A stretch of DNA of 64,000 bases from Candidatus Altimarinota bacterium (lineage in GTDB: Bacteria > Patescibacteriota > Gracilibacteria > UBA1369 > LOWO2-01-FULL-3): positions 248,001 to 312,000 of the forward strand of contig JALNWA010000001.1 of NCBI GenBank assembly GCA_023231115.1. Reading direction: 5' to 3'. The notes beneath the pieces were generated by a model that saw only the letters and a program-made list of their open reading frames with translations, was not told the origin of the DNA and searched no databases. The position numbers and the translations under genes were made by a program. Below, one piece after another: positions 42,491 to 52,506 of this stretch. Numbering within the stretch: position 1 is the first letter of the stretch; the number at the start of each line of letters is the position of its first letter.

Positions 42491-43627
42491 TTAACCTTGA
42501 GGTAACCTTTTGGTCAATCTTCCAACCCTTTCTTTCAACCCATTTTCTAAACCAGAAACCACTGCTTCTTTTGGTTTCTCGGCAGAAATTGCAAACATTA
42601 TTTCAGAGCCATCGCTAGAAAGATTCTCTATTTTAATCTGAATATTTGTAAAACCAGCCTCACTCAACATATCTCCCATACCCTTTAAATTTGCAAAATC
42701 CAAATGATCATCAGAAGTGACCTGCCCAAGCTCTTTCACTGAACCGTCTGCATACCGCAAATATCTTGAAGCGGTTCTTTGCCTTACTCCATCAGATAAA
42801 CTGACGGTCGAAGTAGGCGCTCTCCATGCGAACTTAGTGCCATTTCTTGAATCAAACACACCGTATTCTCCCTTAGTATCATTAACAACATTTGTCCCAA
42901 GGTCTTCAGCCCACGGATAAGCACTTTTTTTAACGCTATTTCGCGATTGCAAAACAACTTTTCCACCGGGGACTAACAAATCATTAAAATCCTTCAAAGC
43001 TTTTACATAATTTTCACGTTCTCCAAGGTAAACAAAAGACCTAGACAGCCAAGTGATCGTATCAAATTTTTCATCACCAGCAACACTTTCTTTGATTTTT
43101 GAATAATCACCACGAGCATAATTGATGTGTCCGATAGCACTATTTGCCCTTTTACCAACTATACCTTGAATATCATCCACTTCGTGACCTTCCCTAACCT
43201 CATTGTCTCTTTCTTTTGCTCGTTCAACCAAATAATCTTCATATTCTCTCGCCTCAACACTCGCGCCAGTTGTAGCCAAATATCGACTCGTGTCTCCTTC
43301 ACCAACAGCCAAATCCAAAACTTTTTTACCACTACCAAGACCTAAATCAAGTCTATCAACAAGCTTCATCCCAGCATTTTCAGCCTTTTTCTTTAATGTA
43401 ATCCCTTCTGGAAGAATAGAATTTGGATCAAGTTTCCTGGAAATCAAAGAAGAAGATTCACCATAAAGACTTTCAGGAATATCATCCAAAATTAATCCAA
43501 TTTGTCTCCTGTAATACTCGTCCACACCCATGCCAAAACAAGCCTTAGTCTCAATCTCGACACTTTCCTGATATCCCATTCCGTATCCACGTTCTGGAAC
43601 TTGATGTTGTCCGTCAGCTGCGGCCAT
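42491..43627 (-). CDS. SAM-dependent methyltransferase of unknown target
   Basis: A 378-residue class I methyltransferase. Motif I is VLDLAVGEG (103-111), preceded by a 100-residue N-terminal region of its own. Acidic motif II falls in SVEAREYEDYLVE, motif IV near KFDTITWLSRSFVYL, and LLVPGGKVVLQSRN is the following conserved strand. The substrate is not evident. Pairing with a GHKL ATPase gene is unusual and may reflect a shared pathway. Confidence 0.8.
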   Translation of the reverse strand: MAAADGQHQVPERGYGMGYQESVEIETKACFGMGVDEYYRRQIGLILDDIPESLYGESSSLISRKLDPNSILPEGITLKKKAENAGMKLVDRLDLGLGSGKKVLDLAVGEGDTSRYLATTGASVEAREYEDYLVERAKERDNEVREGHEVDDIQGIVGKRANSAIGHINYARGDYSKIKESVAGDEKFDTITWLSRSFVYLGERENYVKALKDFNDLLVPGGKVVLQSRNSVKKSAYPWAEDLGTNVVNDTKGEYGVFDSRNGTKFAWRAPTSTVSLSDGVRQRTASRYLRYADGSVKELGQVTSDDHLDFANLKGMGDMLSEAGFTNIQIKIENLSSDGSEIMFAISAEKPKEAVVSGLENGLKERVGRLTKRLPQG

Positions 43628-43649
43628 AATGCATTAATTACAAGGTTAC

Positions 43650-43678
43650 ATTATAGCACAAAAAAGCCATATTTTCAA
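43650..43678 (-). promoter_or_regulatory. Promoter of the methyltransferase-ATPase operon
   Basis: Reverse strand: TTGAAA (43673-43678), 17-bp spacer, TATAAT (43650-43655) with TGC before it. The -35 lies 4 bases from the queA stop. Confidence 0.65.
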
Positions 43679-43681
43679 AGA

Positions 43682-44767
43682 TTAGAAGATATACATCGCA
43701 TCTCCAAAGCTGAAAAATCTATAATTATTATCCTTTGCGACCTCATACAAAGATAAAATCTTGGCGACAGGATCCTTCACGCCTTTATGTTCAAGAAAAG
43801 AAGCCACGAGCATTATCAAAGTGCTTTTTGGCAAATGAAAATTGGTAATAAGCGCATCTATAACTTTCCAGTCATGCTTCCCAGGATAAATAAAAATATC
43901 AGTTTCTCCGCTCTTTGGCTCAAATCCATTGTCGTAAACAGATTCAAGAACACGCACGGAAGTCGTTCCTACCGCGATAATTCTTCGTGACTCGTCTTTT
44001 GCCTTATTCAGTGCATCCGCATTCTCCTTTGAAAAAACATAAAATTCATTGTGCATTTTGTGCTCGGAAAGTTTGTCGGCGGTCACAGGCAAAAAAGTAC
44101 CTCTTCCGACATGTAGCAAAACTTCTTGCATGGAAATTCCGGCATTTTTTATTTTCGAAATTAATTCTGGAGTAAAATGAAGTCCGGCGGTTGGAGCCGC
44201 GACACTTCCTTTTTCTTTTGCGTAAACAGTTTGATATTGCGAAAAACTCGCAGTACTTTTCTTTATATAAGGGGGAAGGGGAGCTCTACCGTATTTTTCA
44301 AGCAGTTCATGAACCGTACTATCAGAAGCCTCCGCCGAAAAACTACCTCCGGAGGCCGGATTCCAAAATCTCACGTTTCTGGTTCCGTCTTCCAAAATTT
44401 CCAAAACCTCTCCCTGTAAATCAGGAGCAATTGTGAAAATTTTCCCTTCCAAAAAAAGTCTTCCGGGTTTTACCAAAACATTAAAAATATTTTCGCAGTT
44501 TTCTTTAAGTAAAAAAACTTCTTTTTGCGGCTTTCCAAAATTTCCACCAAAAACAATTCTCGCAGGAATAACTTTCGATCTATTCACAACAAGCGTGTCT
44601 CCCGATTTCAAATAATCACAAACATCATAAAAATGTTTATGATAAATTTTATCGTTTGCAACGTCATAAACAAGTAATTTACTGCTGTCCCTCGGTGTTA
44701 CCGGATTTTGAGCTATAAATTCTTTAGGCAAAACATAGTCAAAATCACTTGTTCTGTATTCTTTCAT
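43682..44767 (-). CDS. queA: S-adenosylmethionine:tRNA ribosyltransferase-isomerase
   Basis: A 361-residue QueA, which adds the ribose part of SAM to preQ1 in tRNA to form epoxyqueuosine. Family blocks seen: FDYVLPKEFIAQNP, RDSSKLLVYD, GRAPLPPYI, VAAPTAGLHFTPELI, LHVGRGTFLPV and the ending YRFFSFGDAMYIF. Length is normal. It is the last gene of the transporter-STAS-phosphatase operon. The other queuosine genes are not in this window. Confidence 0.95.
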   Translation of the reverse strand: MKEYRTSDFDYVLPKEFIAQNPVTPRDSSKLLVYDVANDKIYHKHFYDVCDYLKSGDTLVVNRSKVIPARIVFGGNFGKPQKEVFLLKENCENIFNVLVKPGRLFLEGKIFTIAPDLQGEVLEILEDGTRNVRFWNPASGGSFSAEASDSTVHELLEKYGRAPLPPYIKKSTASFSQYQTVYAKEKGSVAAPTAGLHFTPELISKIKNAGISMQEVLLHVGRGTFLPVTADKLSEHKMHNEFYVFSKENADALNKAKDESRRIIAVGTTSVRVLESVYDNGFEPKSGETDIFIYPGKHDWKVIDALITNFHLPKSTLIMLVASFLEHKGVKDPVAKILSLYEVAKDNNYRFFSFGDAMYIF

Positions 44768-44782
44768 AAATTAAATAAATTT

Positions 44783-45928
44783 TTAACCCGCCCAAGTAGT
44801 GCTGTGATCTTTTACGGCTTCAGTAGCTGTATTTTTAGAATCACGTTTCATTACAATCAAAGTCATATCATCTTCTTGTTTTCTGTTTCCCATAAACGCA
44901 GTCACATCTTTTGCAATATGATAATTCACACCTTCGGCAGAATATTGACCTGCGTACTCCCTAATCGCCGCTTTGAGCCTTTCAAGGCCATACAATTCCT
45001 CTGTGGAGCTTCTGGCCTCTGTAATTCCATCACTGTATAGCACAATGAAATCACCGTCTTCAAGTATAATTTCACGCTCATTAATGGCTTTTGAATTATC
45101 AGGAACCATTCCAAGCGCAACACCTCCCGATAAAACGGCTTCTACAACCCCTGTTGCATGTCTATAAATCAAAATATGTTCATGTCCTGCGCCGACAAAA
45201 GTTAATTTCTTGGTTTTATTGTCAAAACAAAGCATGACCATAGTCATAAACATCGCTTTCTTTACATGTTTTTTTATATATTTATTAACGTTCACGACAA
45301 CATCAAAAGCATTGTCGAACATATCGGCAAAAACAGAGACAAGCGAATTTACCATTGTCATCATAAGTCCGGCTGAAACTCCATGGCCGGTGACATCCCC
45401 GACATAAATATAAGTTTTATCTTTCGAAGTATATATATCAAAACTGTCTCCACCGACTTCAGTGGCCGGTTTATATTTTACAACGACCTGAAGCCCATCT
45501 ATAAAAGGGCTTTCAAGAGGCAAAATATCTCTCTGGAGTTGTGCCGCGACACTAAGTTCGCTGATCATTCTTTCCCTGTCTTGCAAATCACCGCTGACTT
45601 CTTTGAATCCTTTCGTAACTTGATTAAAGAAATATGCGAGCACACCAACTTCATCAATTCTGGTCGTGTAAATTTTTTTATAAGGTTTGCCGGTCAAAAG
45701 AGCTTGAATTTGAAAAAGAACACTACTCAAAGGTCTCGAAAAATTTAAATAAATAAGAACTCCCACAAGAACAAAAATTACGAGAGCTCCAATCAAAACA
45801 ATCTTCAAGGAAATTGCTTCTTGCGCCCTAAAGAAAAATAAATATCCAAGAATCGCACCCAAAACAAGACCAAGAACCATGAGGTTCAAAATAAATTTTC
45901 TAGTTATACTCTTATCAATAAATTTCAT
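44783..45928 (-). CDS. Membrane-bound SpoIIE/RsbU-type serine phosphatase
   Basis: A 381-residue protein. Two membrane helices (about 12-33 and 41-62), a short HAMP-like segment, a coiled linker (ERMISELSVAAQLQRDILP) and a SpoIIE-type PP2C domain (about 145-370). Metal-binding Asp residues lie in GGDSFD (Asp161, Asp164), GDVTGHG (Asp178) and EDDMTL. It should dephosphorylate a STAS antagonist and so release a sigma factor or other partner. Its likely substrate is the STAS protein encoded directly upstream (1-base overlap, TAATG). No extracellular sensor domain is present. Confidence 0.9.
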   Translation of the reverse strand: MKFIDKSITRKFILNLMVLGLVLGAILGYLFFFRAQEAISLKIVLIGALVIFVLVGVLIYLNFSRPLSSVLFQIQALLTGKPYKKIYTTRIDEVGVLAYFFNQVTKGFKEVSGDLQDRERMISELSVAAQLQRDILPLESPFIDGLQVVVKYKPATEVGGDSFDIYTSKDKTYIYVGDVTGHGVSAGLMMTMVNSLVSVFADMFDNAFDVVVNVNKYIKKHVKKAMFMTMVMLCFDNKTKKLTFVGAGHEHILIYRHATGVVEAVLSGGVALGMVPDNSKAINEREIILEDGDFIVLYSDGITEARSSTEELYGLERLKAAIREYAGQYSAEGVNYHIAKDVTAFMGNRKQEDDMTLIVMKRDSKNTATEAVKDHSTTWAG

Positions 45929-46281
45929 TATTTTTGATTTATAAAATCATTCATTGTATTAAACACAGGCATAATTTGCATTATACCAATAGTGTTGAAA
46001 ACATCGGCAACGTGCGCATTTGGCCCGACCAATACAAGTTTTTTACCATCTTTAACAAGATGTGCGTGAATTGACATAAAATAACCGATGCCTTCGCTGT
46101 TGATAAATTTAAGTTCACCAAGATCGAAAACAAGAGTAATTCCCTTGAAATTGTTTATCACATTTCCAAGCTCCTCACGGATTTCATCATGTCCGGCCTT
46201 ATCAAATTCTCCATTGAATTTTACAAGAGTATCTCCGGCTTCTCCAAGTTTTTCAACAGTCAATATTAAACGTCTATCCAT
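45928..46281 (-). CDS. STAS-domain anti-sigma factor antagonist (RsbV/SpoIIAA-like)
   Basis: A 117-residue single STAS domain. The phospho-acceptor region FINSEGIGYF places Ser62 at the usual site. In known partner switches the unphosphorylated form captures the RsbW-type kinase. It is encoded between the transporter-HEAT gene (1-base gap) and the PP2C phosphatase (1-base overlap), so the three are made together. Confidence 0.9.
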   Translation of the reverse strand: MDRRLILTVEKLGEAGDTLVKFNGEFDKAGHDEIREELGNVINNFKGITLVFDLGELKFINSEGIGYFMSIHAHLVKDGKKLVLVGPNAHVADVFNTIGIMQIMPVFNTMNDFINQK

Positions 46282-46282
46282 T

Positions 46283-48511
46283 TTATTTTTTGTTAAATTT
46301 TATATGTGACATAATTTTATCAATATTTTTATAAATTCGCACGTCGACATTTTGCAAATTTCGTTTAACAGTGTTTGCTTCATCTTTTTTACCGGAAACA
46401 AGCGTGTCCACCAATACAGGCAAAGCGCAATCTTCGGCCATTTTTGCCAACGCAATTGCAGAAGAAATTTTCAAATCGGAATTTTTGCAGTCAAGATATT
46501 TTAAACAAAACTTTTTTCTGCTTTTTATTTTTAGTTCACCGACCGCATAAATTCCAAGTGCTATTTCAGAATTTTTTTGAGAGTGTAAAAACGTATCGAT
46601 AATATATTTTGCTTCATCATAAAATTCTTTAAATCTTCCTATCGCAATCGCCGCGGAAATTTTTTGCTTCGCATCATTCGATTTCAAATACGGCATAATA
46701 AACCTACAAATTGCGCTGTCCTTGATGTTTCCAAGAGAGTAAATAACTCCCGCCTTAAATTCTCCTTTCGAAGTTTTAAGAATTTTTAACAAGAAATCCG
46801 CCGCTTCAACATTGCTAAATTTTGAAAGCAATTTGATGATTTTAATTCTCAAATAATCATTCTTTTCAACTTTGTAGAATTTTTCAAGGGCTGAGACAAG
46901 CTCATATTCAATAACCACATTGCTGACAAAATCATCTCTGTCTCTAAACATATAAAGCGCGTCAAGCGCCGCCTCGCGAATTTCTTCAGATTTATTTTCA
47001 AAACATTTTGAAAGAGCGGGCACACTATGTACGTCCTGAAGCTCACCAAGAGCAAAAATAATTTTTTTCTTAGTCTCAATAGATTGATGTGAATCTTCCA
47101 ATTTGGAAACCAAAAATCCCACGTTTCCTTCGTGACCTTTTTGAGCAAGAATGTCTACCGCATCAGATTTTCCCTTCTCTTGTTCGCAGTCAAATTTAAA
47201 AGACGCAACACTTGTGTAAAGTTTTTGTTGCCTGTAAATGACAAAAAACAAAATACCTGCAAACACAAACATCAAAATATTTGTATAAAAAATCAAAGGC
47301 TTCCCTGTAAAGAAATTCTGCAGAAGAATAAGAAAAAGTGTGCCGAAAATAGCACCAAGAGGACGCAAAATGCCATCCAGAAATTCGCGCAAATATGCAC
47401 TGACATTCTCTTTCATTGCATAATAAGAGCTTTCCAATGAGCTAGCATAGATAACACTCGTAATCGTGAAATTATTTCTGGCCAAAACAGCTGTTGTAAA
47501 ATTGAAAGAGAATAAGAGCCCAAAAAGGCTCAAAACAGTAAGAATCGGATGTATCAACATGCTTCCAAAAACTCCGAGGGAAGAAATCAATCTACTTCCG
47601 ATAATAAGCTGAATAATTAACGCAGATGCACTAAAAATTATAAACAAAATTCCCAAATCGTGAAAAAACGCGTGTTCAAATCCACTGCCGGCTTCGAGTA
47701 TAACGTGTGAAGCAGATTGATAAACGGCTTTCGTATATTGAAATTCAACGATATTAAAAAGAACCCATTGAAAAAATACAATCAATGAAAGACCTTTTAT
47801 GAAAGAAACATATTTATTATCTTTGAATATGGTTTTAATTCTGTCGACAAGATCCGGATTATCCTTTTTCTTAATAACGTGAGAATGTTCTTCTGGTTGC
47901 GCCAAAAAAGCTGAAGCAATCATAATTATCGGGACAATAAGGACAAGAAGTCCTGCCCAAAAATATATAAAAGCCGCAGATGTTTTTATAAACGCGGCGC
48001 AAAAAGTTATGACAACACCGGCCATAAGCCCGCCCACGGTTTCGGAAGATTCGAGAATAGGCAAAACTTTTTCGCTTTCAAGCGGATTAAAATTCTCTTC
48101 AATAAGGGAATTAAGAACAATTTTAAATTGGCTTAAGAAAACCGAAACAGCGGTAATCAAAAATGCAAAAAACAAAAATGCACTATCTCTAAACCAATAA
48201 GCCAAGAAAAGCGTCGCCATTGAAGCGAATATCGTCAAAATAAGACATAGATTCTTTCTAATTCTGTGAATTCCTGAAGAATAAAGAACACTTCCGATAA
48301 TTGTAAAAATCCCATTTAGAATAAAGAGATAGGGGAGTGATTTGATTCCATATTTTGCAACGAACATCGACATAGTAGCCGTCCAGCCCACTACAAAACC
48401 AACTCTGTAAAGAGATTTAAGCAACCAAAACAATAAAATTTTAAAGGATTGCTTATCGTTTATATTTAAAACTTTATTGATTACAGATATCTGTCCGAGA
48501 TCTCTAAACAT
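46283..48511 (-). CDS. NTT-like (ATP/ADP translocase) transporter fused to HEAT repeats
   Basis: A 742-residue protein. Residues about 20-430 form roughly 12 membrane helices in the style of the NTT/TlcC nucleotide transporter or related MFS fold (LPYLFILNGIFTIIGS; FLDGILRPLGAIFGTLF). A soluble C-terminal half (about 450-735) has at least six HEAT-like helical pairs (ALGELQDVHSVPALSKCFEN; SLGNIKDSAICRFIMPYL). NTTs exchange ATP/ADP or import nucleotides in intracellular parasites and plastids. Substrate and direction cannot be read here. The HEAT part may bind a regulator, and STAS and PP2C genes follow in the operon. Confidence 0.75.
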   Translation of the reverse strand: MFRDLGQISVINKVLNINDKQSFKILLFWLLKSLYRVGFVVGWTATMSMFVAKYGIKSLPYLFILNGIFTIIGSVLYSSGIHRIRKNLCLILTIFASMATLFLAYWFRDSAFLFFAFLITAVSVFLSQFKIVLNSLIEENFNPLESEKVLPILESSETVGGLMAGVVITFCAAFIKTSAAFIYFWAGLLVLIVPIIMIASAFLAQPEEHSHVIKKKDNPDLVDRIKTIFKDNKYVSFIKGLSLIVFFQWVLFNIVEFQYTKAVYQSASHVILEAGSGFEHAFFHDLGILFIIFSASALIIQLIIGSRLISSLGVFGSMLIHPILTVLSLFGLLFSFNFTTAVLARNNFTITSVIYASSLESSYYAMKENVSAYLREFLDGILRPLGAIFGTLFLILLQNFFTGKPLIFYTNILMFVFAGILFFVIYRQQKLYTSVASFKFDCEQEKGKSDAVDILAQKGHEGNVGFLVSKLEDSHQSIETKKKIIFALGELQDVHSVPALSKCFENKSEEIREAALDALYMFRDRDDFVSNVVIEYELVSALEKFYKVEKNDYLRIKIIKLLSKFSNVEAADFLLKILKTSKGEFKAGVIYSLGNIKDSAICRFIMPYLKSNDAKQKISAAIAIGRFKEFYDEAKYIIDTFLHSQKNSEIALGIYAVGELKIKSRKKFCLKYLDCKNSDLKISSAIALAKMAEDCALPVLVDTLVSGKKDEANTVKRNLQNVDVRIYKNIDKIMSHIKFNKK

Positions 48512-48534
48512 TTTTTGTTTTTATTTTATATCAC

Positions 48535-48563
48535 ATAATACCATATTTTTAGTCAATTATCAA
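48535..48563 (-). promoter_or_regulatory. Promoter of the transporter-STAS-phosphatase-queA operon
   Basis: Reverse strand: TTGATA (48558-48563), 17-bp spacer, TATTAT (48535-48540) with TGG before it. An ATAAAAACAAAAA leader precedes the ATG. Confidence 0.65.
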
Positions 48564-48607
48564 CCATTTAAGAGCATAAATAAAAGGAAAAATGGTAAAA
48601 TACGCGC

Positions 48608-50158
48608 ATGCAAGAAAACATATTTAGACCCGTAAAAATTGGAGTGGCGACAGCAATAGTGACGGTAACAACACTTCTAAGCAACTTTATAGGGCTTGCG
48701 AGAGACAAAATCATTGCTCTTCATTTTGGCACATCGACCGCAACGGACATATATAACGCTTCATTCTTGATACCAGATGTGATTTTTAATTTGTTTGTGG
48801 CGGGAGCTTTGACGGCCGCATTTATGCCTGTTTTTTCAGATTATATAAGCAAAGACGAAAAAGAGTCCATGAGCTTGGCGAACACAATGATGAACGCAAT
48901 GACGGGAATAATTTTTGTTCTCGCACTGCTTGCCTTTATTTTTACAAACCCACTAATAAGTTTTTTATTCCCGAATCTATCACCTGAAATTCAGCTTGAA
49001 ATAGCCAAAATGACTAGATTAATGCTTCCTTCAGCGATGATTTTCGCGGTCAGCAACATCCTCGGAAACATTCTGATGAGTTACAAACATTTCACCGCAT
49101 ATTCAATTTCTCCGATTTTATACAACATAGGAATTATTTCCGGAATATTACTTTTAAACGAAAAATTTGGAATATATTCAGCGGCGATAGGAGTACTCAT
49201 AGGCGCATTTTTGCATTGCGGCGTGAGGATAATCGATGCAATGCAAACAAAATATAGATACTCATTTATTTTGGATTTAAAACAACAAGGGTTCAAAAAA
49301 ATAATAAAATTAATGATTCCGAGAACATTCAGTTTGATAATGTGGCAAATAAATATTTATGTTTTTACAATTGTAGGAATGAAAATGATGACAGGAGGAC
49401 TTGCCGCATTCAATTTTGCGAGGAACATACAAAGCTTCACAACAGCACTTATCGGGATCTCTTTCGCAACAGCCGTATTCCCATTTTTGACAACTGCGGT
49501 TAGCGAGAATGATCAAAAATCGTTTACGGAAGGCATGCAAAAAACCATACAAAACATTTTATTCTATACAATTCCTGCGATGGTCGGAACACTTTTAATG
49601 TCAAAACAAATAGTTTCACTTATTTTAGGTGGGGGAGCATTCGACGAAAATTCAACAAAACTCACTTCACTTTTACTTGTAGCAATAGCCATTTCAATAC
49701 CATTCGAAAGTTTGACTCAAATTCTGGCGAGAGGATTTTACGCATTTAAAAATTGGAAAACACCAATGGTAACGACAGTAATATCATTTGCGGTAATAGC
49801 TGTTATGACAGCGATAATAGCCCCGAACAAAGGCATTGAGTGGCTTTCAATAAGTTATAGTGTAGGATTTATTTTATTGGTTTTAATGCAATCAATATTT
49901 TTAAAAAAATACATGAAAGGATTTGACGGAAAAGAATTTACAAAAAGTATAATAAAAATGTTTTTAATAAATGGAGTAATGGCGCTGACAATAATTTACA
50001 CACAACAATTTGAAAATATTTTTAGTGCAAATATTTCAACATTATTAAGAATATTATTAGCAATAATTGTGTTCTTCATCACAGCAATAATATTAAAATC
50101 AAAAGAACTTTCAGGACTAAAATTGATCACACAAAAAATCACAAAGAAAAATCTTTAA
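48608..50158 (+). CDS. murJ: Lipid II flippase MurJ
   Basis: A 516-residue MviN/MurJ protein with about 14 membrane helices. Typical segments: LSNFIGLARDKIIALHFG, ATDIYNASFLIPD, NLFVAGALTAAFMPVFS and ILARGFYAFKNWKTP. It moves lipid-linked peptidoglycan precursor across the membrane. A TAAAAT ends 6 bases before the ATG, so the message may be nearly leaderless. Its stop shares TTAA with ribD. Confidence 0.93.
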   Translation: MQENIFRPVKIGVATAIVTVTTLLSNFIGLARDKIIALHFGTSTATDIYNASFLIPDVIFNLFVAGALTAAFMPVFSDYISKDEKESMSLANTMMNAMTGIIFVLALLAFIFTNPLISFLFPNLSPEIQLEIAKMTRLMLPSAMIFAVSNILGNILMSYKHFTAYSISPILYNIGIISGILLLNEKFGIYSAAIGVLIGAFLHCGVRIIDAMQTKYRYSFILDLKQQGFKKIIKLMIPRTFSLIMWQINIYVFTIVGMKMMTGGLAAFNFARNIQSFTTALIGISFATAVFPFLTTAVSENDQKSFTEGMQKTIQNILFYTIPAMVGTLLMSKQIVSLILGGGAFDENSTKLTSLLLVAIAISIPFESLTQILARGFYAFKNWKTPMVTTVISFAVIAVMTAIIAPNKGIEWLSISYSVGFILLVLMQSIFLKKYMKGFDGKEFTKSIIKMFLINGVMALTIIYTQQFENIFSANISTLLRILLAIIVFFITAIILKSKELSGLKLITQKITKKNL

Positions 50159-51303
50159 TAAACATTAAAAACACCGGAAATTTTTATGTCATCACCGCTT
50201 TTTTCCGAAATAAAGTTTTTAAGAGTGTGAATGTTTTTTAGCTTATCTATGCCGTCTCCACCAATTACAGGCAAAGCGTTTTTACCGCCGATAATTTTTG
50301 GAGCAATGTAAAAAATAATTTTATCCAACACGTTTTTTTCTTTCAAAAACGAGTCATAAAGTTTACCAAAAACAATAGATCCGCCTTCAACAAAAACACT
50401 CAAAATTCCATGTGCTCCAAGATACAATAAAAGTTTTTTTATAGAAATTTCTTTTTTACCAAAAGATTTAAATTTTATTCCATTTTTTTTAAATTCTTCT
50501 TTTCGTTTTTTTGATGCCAAATCGGTACAAGCGACAAAAACATTTTCATCTCTGAAAACTTTAGCATCAAGTGAAACGGACAAATTTTGATCAATAATTA
50601 CTCGTAATAATTTTTTATTTTTATATTTTTCAGTTGCTCCAAGTTCAGGATTGTCTTTTTTTACAGTACCTCCACCGACAATAACAGCATCACATTTACT
50701 GCGAATATTTTTTGCATCATTTCGTGAAATTTCAGAGGTAATCCATTTCGATTCTCCTTTTGCCGTAGCGATTTTTCCGTCCAAGCTGATACCTGCTTTT
50801 AGAATGACATAAGGCATTCCGCATTTTACAAATTTAAAAAAAGGCTGGTTCAATTCTGTCAATTTTTCTATTAAATTTTTATCTTCCAAAATCTCGACTT
50901 CAATTCCATGTTTTTTCAAAATTCCAATTCCTTTCCCGTTAACTTTTTTATTAGGATCTTTCGTGCCGATACAGATTTTCTTGAATCCGGCTTTCAATAA
51001 AAGATCGGTGCACGCAGGAGTTTTTCCATGAAAACAACAAGGTTCAAGAGTTACATAAAGCGTCGCATTTTGAAAAAGAGTTTTATCTATTTCCATACTT
51101 CTTACAAAAGATTTTTTCATCAGTTCATTAATTGCGTTTACCTCAGCATGAGGCCCTCCAGCAACTTTATGCCATGATTCCGCAACAACAATTCCGCCTT
51201 TTTCAATCAAAGCTCCGACACAAGGATTTGGAGACGTAAATCCAATTCCGTTTTTCGCAATTTCATAAGCTCTTTGCATTAAATTCAAATCCATATTAAA
51301 CAT
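50155..51303 (-). CDS. ribD: Bifunctional riboflavin deaminase/reductase RibD
   Basis: A 382-residue RibD. The N-terminal deaminase has zinc ligands in PHAEVNAI (His52, Glu54) and LEPCCFHGKTPAC (Cys89, Cys98). The C-terminal reductase has LKAGISLDGKIATAKGESKWIT and VEGGSIVFGKL. It performs the second and third steps from GTP. The start overlaps the ribBA stop by 8 bases; ATG at 51294 is an alternative. No ribE or ribH is seen nearby. Confidence 0.95.
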   Translation of the reverse strand: MFNMDLNLMQRAYEIAKNGIGFTSPNPCVGALIEKGGIVVAESWHKVAGGPHAEVNAINELMKKSFVRSMEIDKTLFQNATLYVTLEPCCFHGKTPACTDLLLKAGFKKICIGTKDPNKKVNGKGIGILKKHGIEVEILEDKNLIEKLTELNQPFFKFVKCGMPYVILKAGISLDGKIATAKGESKWITSEISRNDAKNIRSKCDAVIVGGGTVKKDNPELGATEKYKNKKLLRVIIDQNLSVSLDAKVFRDENVFVACTDLASKKRKEEFKKNGIKFKSFGKKEISIKKLLLYLGAHGILSVFVEGGSIVFGKLYDSFLKEKNVLDKIIFYIAPKIIGGKNALPVIGGDGIDKLKNIHTLKNFISEKSGDDIKISGVFNVY

Positions 51304-52495
51304 GTTTTAAAATATGCCCCATCTTATATTTTTTTGTTTTCATATAAGAAACGCTTTTGTCGTTAAGTGGAACTTCTATAGGAAGTCTTTCCAAAATTTT
51401 GATTCCATACGCTTCAAGTCCGACAACTTTTGTCGGATTGTTTGTCATAAGTCTGATATTTTTAATTCCAAGATCTGCAAGTATCTGAGCCCCAATTCCA
51501 TAATCACGCAAATCGGCAGGAAGTCCAAGTTTTTCATTTGCAGTAACTGTATCAAACCCTTGTTCCTGCAAAGCATACGCTTTTATCTTATTCACAAGCC
51601 CGATTCCGCGCCCCTCTTGCCTGACATACAAAACAACTCCATCTCCTTCCTCGGATATTTTTTTCAAAGCATATTCCAATTGATTCCCACAATCACATTT
51701 CAAAGATTTAAAAACTTCACCAGTGATGCACTCACTCTGTACACGAAGAAGGACACCTTTTTCATTATCAATTTTTCCTTTCAAAAGCACGACATGTTCT
51801 TTACCTCCAATTTTATCAACATAAACTTTCATCAAAAAATCACCAAATTCCGTCGGCAAATTCGCCTCGGCAACAAATTCGACAAGTTTTTCTTTTTCGC
51901 GTCTATAAGCGATTAAATCTTTTATAGTAACAACCGGAAACTTGTGTTTTTTCGCAAATTCAATAAGTTCATCTCGTCTCATCATTTCACCATCCTCACG
52001 AGTAATTTCACAAATAGATGCCGCGCTCACAAGCCCTGCAAGTTTTGCCAAATCTACAGAAGCCTCGGTATGTCCAGCACGAACAAGAACTCCACCATCC
52101 TTAGCTCTTAAAGGAAATACGTGCCCGGGCCTGACAAAATCACCGGCCAAAGAATCCCCATTGGCAATCGCAGAAATCGTTTTTGCCCTATCCGAAGCTG
52201 ATATTCCCGTAGTAGTTCCATGTTTATAGTCAACAGAAACAGTGAAATCACACCTGTGAGCCTCCGTGTTTTCCTCAACCATTGAATGAAAATTCAATCT
52301 GTCAGCAATTTCGGAAGAAATAGGCGCACAAATAAGTCCTCGTCCTTCTTTCATCATAAAATTAACGGACTCAGCCGTGATTTTCTCAGCGGCGACAACA
52401 AGATCTCCTTCATTTTCTCGATCCTCGTCGTCAAGAACGACAACAAAACCGCCACCTTTAATAGCCTTTATTGCGTCTTCTATTTTATCGAACAT
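51296..52495 (-). CDS. ribBA: Bifunctional DHBP synthase/GTP cyclohydrolase II RibBA
   Basis: A 399-residue fusion. The N-terminal RibB half has [11 protein letters not shown], the His-Thr-rich [15 protein letters not shown] and [11 protein letters not shown]. The C-terminal RibA half has zinc cysteines in [17 protein letters not shown] and the RQEGRGIGL loop. It makes both precursors of lumazine. Only 11 bases separate it from tsf, so no room exists for an FMN riboswitch and it must be expressed with the translation genes. Confidence 0.96.
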   Translation of the reverse strand: MFDKIEDAIKAIKGGGFVVVLDDEDRENEGDLVVAAEKITAESVNFMMKEGRGLICAPISSEIADRLNFHSMVEENTEAHRCDFTVSVDYKHGTTTGISASDRAKTISAIANGDSLAGDFVRPGHVFPLRAKDGGVLVRAGHTEASVDLAKLAGLVSAASICEITREDGEMMRRDELIEFAKKHKFPVVTIKDLIAYRREKEKLVEFVAEANLPTEFGDFLMKVYVDKIGGKEHVVLLKGKIDNEKGVLLRVQSECITGEVFKSLKCDCGNQLEYALKKISEEGDGVVLYVRQEGRGIGLVNKIKAYALQEQGFDTVTANEKLGLPADLRDYGIGAQILADLGIKNIRLMTNNPTKVVGLEAYGIKILERLPIEVPLNDKSVSYMKTKKYKMGHILKHV

Positions 52496-52506
52496 TGTGG
52501 TGTTCT

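Noticed and set aside
52496-52506. FMN riboswitch before ribBA
   Set aside because: Only 11 bases separate tsf and ribBA, so no aptamer can fit.
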